Positions 16,849-25,293 of a stretch of DNA of 33,388 nt are shown here, one piece after another. This DNA comes from Nostoc sp. PA-18-2419 (lineage in GTDB: Bacteria > Cyanobacteriota > Cyanobacteriia > Cyanobacteriales > Nostocaceae). The notes under the pieces were generated by a model. The model worked only from the letters and a program-made list of their open reading frames with translations. It did not search any database and had not been told where the DNA came from. The position numbers were made by a program, and so were the translations under genes. How positions within the stretch are numbered: position 1 is the stretch's first letter; every line of letters begins with the position of its first letter. The DNA is taken from contig NZ_SZNH01000002.1 in the NCBI RefSeq assembly GCF_005869855.1, positions 439,675-473,062 of the forward strand. Reading direction: 5' to 3'.

Positions 16849-18303
16849 CTAACTGTTGATTTGCGGCAAGCGATGGCAAAAAAACGGACGAAATAACTCA
16901 CAGGCGAGACTTGCCTTGATACCATCCAGATGCACCAACCCCATCTTGTACAATTGGGAGCCTTGCTCAGCTTCACAATCTACAGGGCTTGATTGCCTGA
17001 TGATTTCTGCAAACGATGGCAATAAATGGGGATAGCGTTGTAGGTTCCACCATTGCTGTTCTAGGTGGTTTGCATAGATGGCGGTGGCGATCGCAGAATT
17101 TTCTAACAGTTGCTCCAAGGTTATTGTCTGCTGCTGTAGGTAATAAAATGCTAACTGCAACCGATAGGGATGTCCTCCCAACAAAGCTATTAGGCGCTGA
17201 GTTTGTGGCGCGGTTATCTCCTGTTGGCAACGATTTGCTAGATCCTGCACCTGAGCAGAGGTAAACTCTGGTAACTCAATCACCAGCCCAGTATTTAAGA
17301 GAGAGGGAGCGATTGAGGCAGGTCTCAGGATTTCAGTAGAATGAACCGTTACCAGTCGGAGTTTGTACCAAGGATTAATGTCTGTGTCCCCATCTTTGGC
17401 TTGTTCCGACCAAGTTCGCAGAAGTTGGAGAAATTCCCGCGCAATGTCGGGGTAGGCAAAAAGCTGGTTGAGTTCATCAATCGCAATAACTAAGGGGCGG
17501 TTCTCCCTTGAAGACGTTGAGCGATTAAGGTTAACTAAGATAACATCCTCGAAGTAGTTGGTGGCGTTAGATTTGCTACCCAAGGAGTTATCCCAAAAAT
17601 TGGCGGTAGGATTTGGTAAGTCTAAATGCTTGCTGACCCTAGCACAAAACCATTGTAGGAAGCGTTCTAGGTTCTGTAAAATCTCGTCGTTGGCAAGTTG
17701 TAAGCTTATGGAAACAGTGCGAGCGCCAAGAGTTTCAGAGTAAGCCAAGATGCGGTTCATTAGGGAGGTTTTGCCCATTTGTTTGGAAGCGCAGATGTTG
17801 AGCAGCGCACCAGGTTGCTGAATACCTTCGTAACAGAGGGATTCGATAATGGGACGGTCAATGTAGAAGACTGAATCTAAGGACATCTGCCCTCCCGGTG
17901 CAGTTGGGGTACAAAGTTGCACATTGTCTGGCGATCGTTCGATTTTGTGGGTTTGCCCTACATTGTTAGAACAATTGCATGTTTTAGTCGATGACATTGA
18001 GTCAATCTCTCCAAGATAGTGTTGATGAGCTTCCAGGTAGAGATAATCATCCTTTGACAAGGTCAAATTAAAAGCATTGAAGCAGCGCTCTAAGGTTCGC
18101 TTATCGACTCCCATCGATCCATTAAAGACTTTGCTGAGAGTATTGGGGGTTAAACCTGTTTTTTCACTCAGGTCTTCGAGAGTGTATCGCTTAAAGTTTT
18201 GCTCAATTTCTAGCTGAGCTTTTGCCTGATTGAGTTTCATTGAGCCTTGATTCGTCAGAGTCGCGCCTCGCCGTCGTAGATAATTTTTCGATTGGAATTG
18301 CAT
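16849..18303 (-). CDS. AAA-like ATPase with N-terminal helix-turn-helix
   Basis: The 484-residue protein has an N-terminal Xre-like module (about residues 10-90: RRGATLTNQG, TLEDLSEKTGLTPNTLSKVF, VDKRTLERCFNAFNL) as found in many cyanobacterial STAND and AAA-like proteins. An AAA-like domain (AAA_35 type, about 140-420) follows with YIDRPIIESLCYEGIQQPGA, a P-loop at 172-180 (ASKQMGKTS) and Walker B VIAIDELNQLF. The final part (about 420-484) is a winged-helix-like tail. There is no C-terminal WD40 or TPR sensor, so it is a short stand-alone form. The start at ATG 18303 keeps the RRRGATLTNQG segment that I associate with the family. It lies inside the segment bounded by the two direct repeats. 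A signalling or conflict-related role is possible but unproven. Confidence 0.85.
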   Translation of the reverse strand: MQFQSKNYLRRRGATLTNQGSMKLNQAKAQLEIEQNFKRYTLEDLSEKTGLTPNTLSKVFNGSMGVDKRTLERCFNAFNLTLSKDDYLYLEAHQHYLGEIDSMSSTKTCNCSNNVGQTHKIERSPDNVQLCTPTAPGGQMSLDSVFYIDRPIIESLCYEGIQQPGALLNICASKQMGKTSLMNRILAYSETLGARTVSISLQLANDEILQNLERFLQWFCARVSKHLDLPNPTANFWDNSLGSKSNATNYFEDVILVNLNRSTSSRENRPLVIAIDELNQLFAYPDIAREFLQLLRTWSEQAKDGDTDINPWYKLRLVTVHSTEILRPASIAPSLLNTGLVIELPEFTSAQVQDLANRCQQEITAPQTQRLIALLGGHPYRLQLAFYYLQQQTITLEQLLENSAIATAIYANHLEQQWWNLQRYPHLLPSFAEIIRQSSPVDCEAEQGSQLYKMGLVHLDGIKASLACELFRPFFCHRLPQINS

Positions 18304-18923
18304 TTTTACTTATAAATAAAGTATAAAAATATGCTTATCCATCTGCTTACTAAATACAGATGAATACTGTTATTACTTATGCACTTTAGAAAGTTATGCA
18401 GTATGGTTACAAATCTTACAAATACAATTCCAAAAACTTGATTTTGAATGCGCCTGAGAGTTGGGATTTGCTCAGGAAGAGGTAAACAGAAAAATAATTC
18501 TTAACTTAGGGTTTTTTCCAAAATTAAAAACGACGTTAACAAATGCTTGTGAAGCACTTAAACTTTGGGTAAATGGAACCGAGAGTGGGAAATACTTTGG
18601 GGATTTGCTAGTTCTAAATCCGTAACTTTTTTCTTAAAATTGCAAACTTTACTGGTGTTAGTGGTAGAAATTCCGCAAGCTCGAATAATAATCTTACTTA
18701 ACTAGCCTATTGCTAACCCACCTTACCTAAATTTTAGTGCGATCGCCTCTATTGTAGTAACTATCTAAATTGTCAAGCGCTCGCTGATAAAAAAACAATC
18801 TGTGCGATCGTGTTGAGGGTTAACACAACGACAAATTGTGAAACTTTTATCAGAAAGCAAATAACAACATAACACAAACTTCACTACTAGCCACAATATT
18901 TAATTATCTGGAGTATTTTCCAT
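18304..18923. other. Divergent intergenic region between the ATPase and M15 peptidase genes
   Basis: About 620 AT-rich bases separating a minus-strand and a plus-strand gene. It contains a HIP1 octamer near 18740 and a short hairpin-like TGCTT-GTG-AAGCA near 18544. No gene, NtcA box or other confident element was recognised. Confidence 0.6.
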
Positions 18924-19634
18924 ATGGCAACTGAACTCAAAACTTTTACTGGCTCTCAATTTATCGGTAAGCCTGTTTTAGCAGATATCGAATTTATTCC
19001 TCATCTTGAAAAAATTAATGACTTTGCAGCTACCAACGGACTAAAGATTTATATTACTAGTTCAGCTCGTCCCTGGGGTGTTCCTGTGGTTACACCAGTG
19101 GTTCCTCCTGCGAAGATGTCTAATCACTTAATTGGTCATGCTATTGATATGAATATCGATATAGGAGGGAAACTATTTACTAGTCATGAACTTGGAGATT
19201 TTAACTCACTACCTCCAGCAATTAAAGTATTTATTACGGATATTCGTAACCATCCTGTTTTACGTTGGGGGGGAGATTTTAGCCCTCCAGATACAGTACA
19301 TATTGATGATGGCTTAAATTTTCATAATTCTAATATCTGGAAACAAAAATTTCCCATTATTCAATCAGACTTAACAGGACTAACTCAGCCTGGAATCAGA
19401 GCAGTAAATAGTCCTAGATTGCTTCTTTTAACTACTCCTTTGATGGAAGGAGATGATGTCAAGGCAGTTCAAGAAAAATTAATTGGCCAGGGTTTTAATT
19501 TGGGTATAACTGGTGCAGATGGTTTGTTTGGTCCAGCAACATCTAAAGCTGTTATGAAATTTCAAGAGCAGGAAGATTTACAACCAATTGATGGCATTGT
19601 TGGCGATAAAACTAGAGAAGCACTTGGACTTTAA
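18924..19634 (+). CDS. M15-family peptidase with peptidoglycan-binding domain
   Basis: The 236-residue protein combines an M15 (VanY/endolysin-like) zinc peptidase domain (about residues 15-140) with a C-terminal PG_binding_1 domain (about 165-234, with GDDVKAVQEKLIGQGF and DGLFGPATSKAVMKFQ). Zinc ligands fit SNHLIGHAIDMNID (His68, Asp75) and DTVHID (His126). It should cleave stem-peptide bonds in peptidoglycan. No signal peptide or membrane helix is present, which is typical of phage endolysins and unusual for a housekeeping wall enzyme. ATG 18924 has GGAG about 11 bases upstream. The next gene, 61 bp on, is an amidase with the same kind of C-terminal domain, so the two likely form an operon. 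Both lie within the repeat-bounded segment. Confidence 0.88.
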   Translation: MATELKTFTGSQFIGKPVLADIEFIPHLEKINDFAATNGLKIYITSSARPWGVPVVTPVVPPAKMSNHLIGHAIDMNIDIGGKLFTSHELGDFNSLPPAIKVFITDIRNHPVLRWGGDFSPPDTVHIDDGLNFHNSNIWKQKFPIIQSDLTGLTQPGIRAVNSPRLLLLTTPLMEGDDVKAVQEKLIGQGFNLGITGADGLFGPATSKAVMKFQEQEDLQPIDGIVGDKTREALGL

Positions 19635-19695
19635 AATTTCTGATTTATTTTAGTTTCAATTTACTCTAAAAAACTCTAATAAGGAGAACAAAGAA

Positions 19696-20487
19696 ATGCC
19701 TTTTCTTGCCAAAGTTATTACAACCAAAGAATGGGGTGCAATATCTGCTGGACCCTTTGAGAAAACAGTTCCTAAATTTATAGTGATTCACAATACAGAT
19801 AATCCAAATCCTCCTAATGATTTATCAAAAGGAACAGTACAAGGAGGTAAAGAATTAGCCCATAATATCCAAAAATTTCACATGGATGGCAACGGCTGGA
19901 GTGATTCTGGACATAATTTTATGAATACGACTGGAGGAATTCTTCTAGAAGGAAGACATGGAACACTTGATGCAGTCAAACAAGGAATGTGCGTTCGATC
20001 TGCCCATGCCAGACAAGACGGAAATCGACTTGCTGGTGGTAACCAATCCCCTGGAATTGAGAATGAAGGTAACTTCATGACTTTTCAAATGGGACAAAAG
20101 CAGTGGGATAGTTTAGTTGAATTATGTGTTTCTTTGTGTGAATCTTGCAATATTAATCCTAAGAATATTCGAGGACACCGAGAGTTTAGTAATACAGACT
20201 GTCCAGGCGATTGGTTATTTAGTCAATTACCTCGTTTACGACAAGAAGTTGCAAATAAATTAGGTACTAATCTTGATAAAAACGAACCATTACTTAAACT
20301 AGGTTCAATTAGTCAAGATGTAATTGAACTTCAACAAAAACTCATAGAGAAAGGTTTTTATCCTGGAGCAATAGATGGTGATTTTGGCGACAATACAAGA
20401 CAAGCTGTTATTGCTTTTCAGCGTTCTGTTGGACTAATGGATGATGGTATTGTTGGCACTAATACTCGCAAAGCATTAGGCTTATAG
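19696..20487 (+). CDS. N-acetylmuramoyl-L-alanine amidase (PGRP/Amidase_2) with peptidoglycan-binding domain
   Basis: The 263-residue protein has a zinc amidase domain of the PGRP/Amidase_2 fold (about residues 10-185). Ligands are His32 (in FIVIHNTDNP), His161 (RGHREF) and Cys169 (DCPGDWLF), with the conserved core HNFMNTTGGILLEGR. It should hydrolyse the bond between MurNAc and L-alanine. A PG_binding_1 domain occupies about 200-262 (SQDVIELQQKLIEKGFYPGA, DGDFGDNTRQAVIAFQ), similar to that of the preceding M15 peptidase. There is no signal peptide, again endolysin-like. AAGGAG lies 8 bases before ATG 19696. With its neighbour it provides two different cuts in the same polymer, a combination seen in lysis modules. 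Confidence 0.9.
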   Translation: MPFLAKVITTKEWGAISAGPFEKTVPKFIVIHNTDNPNPPNDLSKGTVQGGKELAHNIQKFHMDGNGWSDSGHNFMNTTGGILLEGRHGTLDAVKQGMCVRSAHARQDGNRLAGGNQSPGIENEGNFMTFQMGQKQWDSLVELCVSLCESCNINPKNIRGHREFSNTDCPGDWLFSQLPRLRQEVANKLGTNLDKNEPLLKLGSISQDVIELQQKLIEKGFYPGAIDGDFGDNTRQAVIAFQRSVGLMDDGIVGTNTRKALGL

Positions 20488-20679
20488 GTTTAACTTAAAT
20501 GACTTTCTCGAATTTCATGGGAAAGTGGGATAGCGAAGTGCTAATCAAGCAGACCGCCGATTTTGCGAACACTATATAGTTTACCTAAAGATATCGGGAG
20601 AGTCTTTGTGAATATGACATTTGCCTCAGTTATTCCTCAGATATCTGATTACTTTTCCCACACTGTCTGAGGCTACTTG

Positions 20680-21624
20680 ATGAAAAATCCAGTTCAATTA
20701 AAAAGTTTCCTACTTTTATTGATAGTGAGTATCGCTCTAAGCGGTTGCAGTCCAGAGAGGAGGGCGATACTGCGACTGACAGCAATGAACTTTAAAACTC
20801 AGGCAAGTGATGCGATTGAAGCTGTCAAAAGTATCTATCAACTCAATCCTTTACCGCGCTCAACTGTTGAACGGCGGCAAAAACTGGTACAACAACTCTT
20901 AAGCGATCGCAGTATAGAGTTTGATGATATAGATCAAATATCACAGACAATTGAAAGCCGACTTCAGACAAATTCTCGATCAAGTCCTGTTAATAACGTT
21001 CTCAACGATCTCAAGCAAGAATATATCGTAGCAGGCGAGACTTTTAACAACATTGAAGAAGCAGGATTATTAGGCACTGAGGCGGGTGCGGTTACTAGAG
21101 CGGCTGAACCTTCTAGGCGGTTAACTATCAAAATGCTACTTCTAGCTGAACTGATTGCTCAAGATCCACCTTCACCGAGAAATCCAGATCGAGTTGCGAT
21201 TCTTTTTCGGTTTGGCAAGCTTAGAGAGCAATTTCAGAATGCTATTTCTGAGGCAGAGAAAACACAAATCTTCAATCAGGCGGAGCAACTTTTAGATGAG
21301 TTACTCAGCATTAATGCACAAGAGAAAGAAATGATTTGCCAAGCTAGAGCTAAACTTTTGCTGACAGCCGATACAGGAACAAAGCTTTCTCAACTAATTG
21401 AAAAATATAACGATTTAAGCTTTAACGAAGTTGTTGCTAAAATCACCACCGTTTTCGGAATAGCTTCTCGCTTTGGGGCGGATATTACTGCTGTAAATGT
21501 TAGGACTCAAGAGATTCAAACAGCAATTCAGGCAGATCCTATTTTGAACGATATTTTAAACAAGCAAAGGCAGAATCTCCCACCTGCAACTTCTAATTCT
21601 CAACCTCTCGAATGTTCATCATAA
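20680..21624 (+). CDS. Lipoprotein of unknown function
   Basis: The 314-residue product begins with a lipoprotein signal peptide: MKNPVQLKSFLLLLIVSIAL followed by the lipobox LSGC, with the lipidated Cys at residue 23. The mature part is largely alpha-helical and charged (for example AEKTQIFNQAEQLLDELLSI), with no domain I recognise. ATG 20680 is preferred over the adjacent TTG because GAGG lies 7 bases before it. It follows the two peptidoglycan hydrolases by about 190 bp and overlaps the start of the next gene by 13 bases, indicating translational coupling. An envelope-anchored helical protein acting with the downstream protein is plausible. I cannot assign a function. Confidence 0.75.
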   Translation: MKNPVQLKSFLLLLIVSIALSGCSPERRAILRLTAMNFKTQASDAIEAVKSIYQLNPLPRSTVERRQKLVQQLLSDRSIEFDDIDQISQTIESRLQTNSRSSPVNNVLNDLKQEYIVAGETFNNIEEAGLLGTEAGAVTRAAEPSRRLTIKMLLLAELIAQDPPSPRNPDRVAILFRFGKLREQFQNAISEAEKTQIFNQAEQLLDELLSINAQEKEMICQARAKLLLTADTGTKLSQLIEKYNDLSFNEVVAKITTVFGIASRFGADITAVNVRTQEIQTAIQADPILNDILNKQRQNLPPATSNSQPLECSS

Positions 21625-22058
21625 AGAAGATGTTCAAGATGATTACTTCAATCAGTCTCAACAAAATTAAAGAACAGATAAAAGAGATTATTAATAGCAT
21701 TGATTCGATAGCAAATCTCTCTCCAACTAAACCTATCGATATACAATTTTTTCAACAACCAGAAAAAAATCTAAAAAATATACTTTTTAGATTACAATTT
21801 GCACTATTGCAAGCAGAAGAAGAAGAGAATTGGGAACTAGTGGATATGCTCTATGAAGCTATTGAACAATGTCAAGATGCACTCAATGCACTGAGAGCGG
21901 CTATGTTCACACAAGTTTTCATCCGTCCAGATCATGACCAAATTATTGCCGATCTGCGAAACATTAAACAAGATATTGATACTGCAATTCAAACAGAGAA
22001 AGTATTGAATGTATTTATTAGCTTGGCTCGTCTAGTGATTAGATTTGCAGGAGCATGA
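21612..22058 (+). CDS. Small helical protein of unknown function
   Basis: The 148-residue frame starts at ATG 21612, inside the end of the lipoprotein gene (13-base overlap); in-frame ATGs at 21630 and 21639 are alternative starts. The product is mostly amphipathic helix (MITSISLNKIKEQIKEIINS, then LLQAEEEENWELVDMLYEAI), with no signal peptide and no strong membrane segment. The repeated Ile/Leu spacing suggests a helical bundle or coiled coil. It probably works with the lipoprotein encoded just upstream. The gene ends 12 bases before the omp85-like fragment, at the right edge of the repeat-bounded segment. I do not recognise the family. Confidence 0.65.
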   Translation: MFIIKKMFKMITSISLNKIKEQIKEIINSIDSIANLSPTKPIDIQFFQQPEKNLKNILFRLQFALLQAEEEENWELVDMLYEAIEQCQDALNALRAAMFTQVFIRPDHDQIIADLRNIKQDIDTAIQTEKVLNVFISLARLVIRFAGA

Positions 22059-22069
22059 GATTTATAGCA

Positions 22070-22135
22070 CAAGTCGGAAGTGAAGTCGGCAAATAATACA
22101 CCGCCGACGATTGGTATAACAGGGAAGCAATATTC
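22070..22135 (-). repeat. 66-bp duplicated fragment of omp85
   Basis: The stretch aligns without gaps to 23034-23099 in the omp85 gene, same orientation, with 6 mismatches in 66 bases (about 91%). On the minus strand it still reads FPVIPIVGGVLFADF, part of the Omp85 barrel. Nothing else of the gene is present on either side. It ends three bases before repeat copy B, so it is a rearrangement scar or the last trace of a lost paralogue. Confidence 0.88.
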
Positions 22136-22138
22136 GTC

Positions 22139-22272
22139 TATCTACGGGATGATTTAGTTTTTAGGATTCCCAAAGTAGGAAAAACCTCCCCAACGATCGC
22201 AACAGTTTTATCTTTTTCATAGGATAACGCGAGAGTCAAGCAATCTTGAAGTCGAAAACAGCCTTAAGCTGT
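22139..22272. repeat. Direct repeat, copy B (134 bp)
   Basis: This is the second copy of the element at 16655-16787, in the same orientation and about 98% identical. The homology stops abruptly at both ends: on the left after the omp85-like fragment, on the right after the AAGCTGT of the terminal hairpin. Flanking sequences differ from copy A. Confidence 0.93.
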
Positions 22273-22356
22273 CTTTCACATCCGTGATGTTAGGGAGGAA
22301 TTACGACTTGACAGACTACTGGCTACAACCCTTAACAACTTAGGGACTAAAATTAA

Positions 22357-22383
22357 ACCCTCTCCTGTGATTGAGGAGAGGGT
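22357..22383 (-). terminator. Terminator downstream of the small membrane protein gene
   Basis: ACCCTCTCCT (22357-22366) and AGGAGAGGGT (22374-22383) form a perfect 10-bp GC-rich stem with a 7-base loop. On the minus strand it is followed by TTAATTTTAG, and it lies 50 bases past the stop at 22433. The CCCTCTCC/GGAGAGGG core also occurs as a dispersed repeat in many cyanobacteria. Confidence 0.6.
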
Positions 22384-22432
22384 GCTTGGAACTTCACGAT
22401 CAAAAATTTAATTCTAATACTACAAATCTGCT

Positions 22433-22588
22433 CTAAAAAGCGCCAAGTAATGCACCTGTAGTAAATAGCAAAAACGTCAACGTTCCGATTAAGAGAATTG
22501 TGGAGTAGGGAGCGCGATTAATTTTGTCTAGATATTCATTTCTCTGACGGTCTTGTTCGGTTAAGGGTTTAAAAGTCATTTCTCTCAT
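22433..22588 (-). CDS. Small single-span membrane protein, unknown
   Basis: A 51-residue ORF runs from ATG 22588 to TAG 22433. The N-terminal half is charged (MREMTFKPLTEQDRQRNEYL), followed by DKINRAPYS and one hydrophobic helix of about 19 residues ending at the C-terminus (ILLIGTLTFLLFTTGALLGA). GAGG about 10 bases upstream is a fair ribosome-binding site, and a GC-rich hairpin follows. The layout resembles small photosynthesis-associated or assembly proteins, but the ExxNxR chlorophyll-binding motif of high-light-inducible proteins is absent. It lies 268 bp downstream of omp85 on the same strand. I do not recognise the family. Confidence 0.65.
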   Translation of the reverse strand: MREMTFKPLTEQDRQRNEYLDKINRAPYSTILLIGTLTFLLFTTGALLGAF

Positions 22589-22856
22589 GATCTGATTGCC
22601 TCAGTTTAAGTGTGTTTCTGAAATAGAGTAACTCTATTTATTACCTGTTTTGAATTAAACTCTAGTTCTGAGGACAATTACGAGCGTATATAAAAACATC
22701 TAGAAAAGTTTAACTAGTTTAATTATCTGATACTAATTGATACAGTTCATTTTGGAAAATTTAATAGAGGCTTGACTAGGGCAAACGCTTCACGAGCGGG
22801 CTGACAGATTAATCAATAAACTGAATATTGCAGTAATGCCCTAAATGCCGAGCTTC

Positions 22857-24980
22857 TTAAAACCGCTGCCCTATGCCTAAATGTATTTTGCTTTCTCCCT
22901 GGTCATTAAAGCCATAGTCAGCCCGAATTAAACCCAAGGGTGAATTTACTCGCACTCCAGCCCCATAACCAAAACCAAAACCTGGTTTGTCGCGCACACC
23001 CGCCGGGTCTCCCAATACAGTATCACCAGAACCCAAGTCGGAACCGAAGTCAGCAAATAATACACCGCCGACGATTGGGATAACGGGGAAGCGATATTCC
23101 GCCGAAGCTAACACGTAACTGCGTCCACTGCCAACTTCTCCAGAATCGTAACCGCGCACCGAGTTAGAACCACCTAAGTTAAAGCTTTCGTAGGGCGGTA
23201 AATTCCCAATAACAGTACCAGCTTGAAAATTGACTGCAAACACTTGTGGCTGTTTGCTGTTAAATAACTGCACTGGTAAATATTGGCTGTAATTGGCTTT
23301 GAGGCGATTGAGGGAAATATTACCTTCACCAATTGGTACAGATTGCTCTGTACTCAGACTTAAAACGGAACCTTTCGTTGGATTGGTGGGATTATCTCGT
23401 TGGTCTTTGGTGGCGGTAAAAGATACGGTAGTTAGGTCATCTACACCTGTTCCACTAGCAGACAAAGGATTACCTTGAGCATCGGTTGGGGTAACATTAC
23501 CTTGGCGATCGCGGATACTAATTCGAGTATAGTTGAATCCTAAAGAGGTACTCCAGTCGTCAATTGGTCGTTGGAAGCTGATACCGCCGCCAATATGACC
23601 TTCTTGGACTTTATCGCCGTTAGCTAACTTAATTTCATCATCAAAGGTTTCAGAAACTTCTCGATTCCGAAAAACATTCACAGTGTAACCCAAGCGATCG
23701 GGGTTAGTTGTGCGATAGGGATTAATATATTTAGTATTAAACTCTAAATCGCGGCTACTAACGCCAACATTCACTGCTAAATTATCATTAATACCGCGGA
23801 CATTGCGGTCTTGATAGCTGATTGTCCCGATTAATCCTTGGTCAGCGTTGTAACTACCACCCAAGTTAACACCACGCGCCCCAGTTTCTTTGAGTTGATA
23901 GACAACATCTACTTTTGTCGCATCTCCTTCTAAAGCAACATTTACACTCTCAAATAATCCGGTGCTATATAGCTGTTGTATGTCTTGTTTAACTAGATTT
24001 TCTTGGAAGATTTGACCGGGTTTGAGTTTGAGTTGCTGTTGGAGAAAATCAGGTTTGGTGCGTCCTCCGACAAGATTACCTTTGCTATCAACGGTTTTAC
24101 CATCGTCACCGACAAAGCGAAACTTGATATCACCCACCAAGCCTTCAGCAACATTTAAAGTTAGAATTCCTTGAGGACTGGGTTTAATTGATAGCACCCG
24201 TGCCAAGTTATAACCATTGTCAGCGTACCACTTGTTAATTTGTGTCACTGCTTGCTGGAGTCCAGCCGGACTGATAGCAGTGCCAATTTGAGATTGCAAA
24301 CGTTGTTGGGCTACTTGGTAAGTAAGTATTTTCGCGCCAGATAATTGCAGCGATCGCACTATTACTGGTTGTACCCGATAAACTACATTTAATCCAGCAG
24401 ACGTACTTTGGCTATTCACACTGACATTGCTAAATAAACCTGTATCCAAAATTGCTGCCACATCTTTTTCTAGCTGGCTTTGACTGGTTTCTCCACCCAC
24501 TTTAGTTTTAATCACTTTGAGAATAATTTGCTGTAATTCCTGATTAGCTCCCACTATCTGTACATCTGTGGCTGTGACTACTAAATCGTTGTTAGTAGCA
24601 GGGGCTTGAGGAAAGGGAGATGTAGCTTTAGCCTCCCCCACGGTGGGAGAGGAAGGGATGAGGAAAGGTGTTACAGACGAGTTCCCCTTGTCTTTTTGGT
24701 TTTGCCCTGCCGTGGCTGTGGGCTTTAAAATTACTGGAGAATTTTTGTTTGCAGTTGTTGGTACTGAAACGGAATTTTGGGAAAATTCTTGTGCAACTAT
24801 AGTTTCTGGGGAAGCAATTGTCTCTACCCGTGCGTGAGTTTCTGCAATTACTGGCACTACCAACTTATCAGCTTTTGGCGTTGGAGCAACCACTTTAGTA
24901 GGTGCAGCCGTTGCTTGCTGACTAACATTGCCAGCAGCTAAAGTAGCTAAAGTAAAAATTGCAGTAGTAGAAAATCGCAT
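22857..24980 (-). CDS. Outer membrane assembly factor Omp85 (BamA/Toc75 family)
   Basis: The 707-residue protein inserts beta-barrel proteins into the outer membrane. It starts with a signal peptide (MRFSTTAIFTLATLAAGNVS, then QQATAA), a Pro/Thr/Ser-rich linker to about residue 130, and POTRA domains at about 135-380 (for example ATDVQIVGANQELQQIILKV, SLQLSGAKILTYQVA, QDIQQLYSTGLFESVNV). A 16-strand-type barrel follows (about 385-707) with the surface-antigen motif FNLGGSNSVRGYDSGEVGSG and a terminal aromatic residue (GIGQRF), as in most outer membrane proteins. Cyanobacterial Omp85 is the relative of chloroplast Toc75. Start is ATG 24980. A 66-bp copy of its 3' region lies at 22070. It is divergent from a lipid-A-synthase-like gene, so both serve the envelope. 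Confidence 0.95.
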   Translation of the reverse strand: MRFSTTAIFTLATLAAGNVSQQATAAPTKVVAPTPKADKLVVPVIAETHARVETIASPETIVAQEFSQNSVSVPTTANKNSPVILKPTATAGQNQKDKGNSSVTPFLIPSSPTVGEAKATSPFPQAPATNNDLVVTATDVQIVGANQELQQIILKVIKTKVGGETSQSQLEKDVAAILDTGLFSNVSVNSQSTSAGLNVVYRVQPVIVRSLQLSGAKILTYQVAQQRLQSQIGTAISPAGLQQAVTQINKWYADNGYNLARVLSIKPSPQGILTLNVAEGLVGDIKFRFVGDDGKTVDSKGNLVGGRTKPDFLQQQLKLKPGQIFQENLVKQDIQQLYSTGLFESVNVALEGDATKVDVVYQLKETGARGVNLGGSYNADQGLIGTISYQDRNVRGINDNLAVNVGVSSRDLEFNTKYINPYRTTNPDRLGYTVNVFRNREVSETFDDEIKLANGDKVQEGHIGGGISFQRPIDDWSTSLGFNYTRISIRDRQGNVTPTDAQGNPLSASGTGVDDLTTVSFTATKDQRDNPTNPTKGSVLSLSTEQSVPIGEGNISLNRLKANYSQYLPVQLFNSKQPQVFAVNFQAGTVIGNLPPYESFNLGGSNSVRGYDSGEVGSGRSYVLASAEYRFPVIPIVGGVLFADFGSDLGSGDTVLGDPAGVRDKPGFGFGYGAGVRVNSPLGLIRADYGFNDQGESKIHLGIGQRF

Positions 24981-25293
24981 AATAATATTTAACCTAATAA
25001 CTGAGAATTATCGGAAAGTAAGAAAATAGAAATAATACCTAAAAATCTAGTACTCACAAGGAGCCACTGTGGGAATAGTGGATTTACCCTATGAGCAAGT
25101 GGCACTTAAAAATCAGAATTTATCAAGAGTCTAATATGATTGGTACATTCATTGATTATTATGTTCTCCTGATTTTTTTACTATTCTGATTCCTGAATTC
25201 TGACAGAGAATACTAACTTCCAGCTTGGTTTGCCGAATTCTTTATTTATACTTCTTACCCAAATAGACAATTAATTTTGATGTTTTGTTTCTT
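24981..25293. other. Divergent promoter region of omp85 and the lipid-A-like gene
   Basis: About 310 AT-rich bases between two divergent genes. A short CCACT / AGTGG hairpin lies near 25063-25080. No consensus regulator site was found, though promoters for both genes must lie here. Confidence 0.55.
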
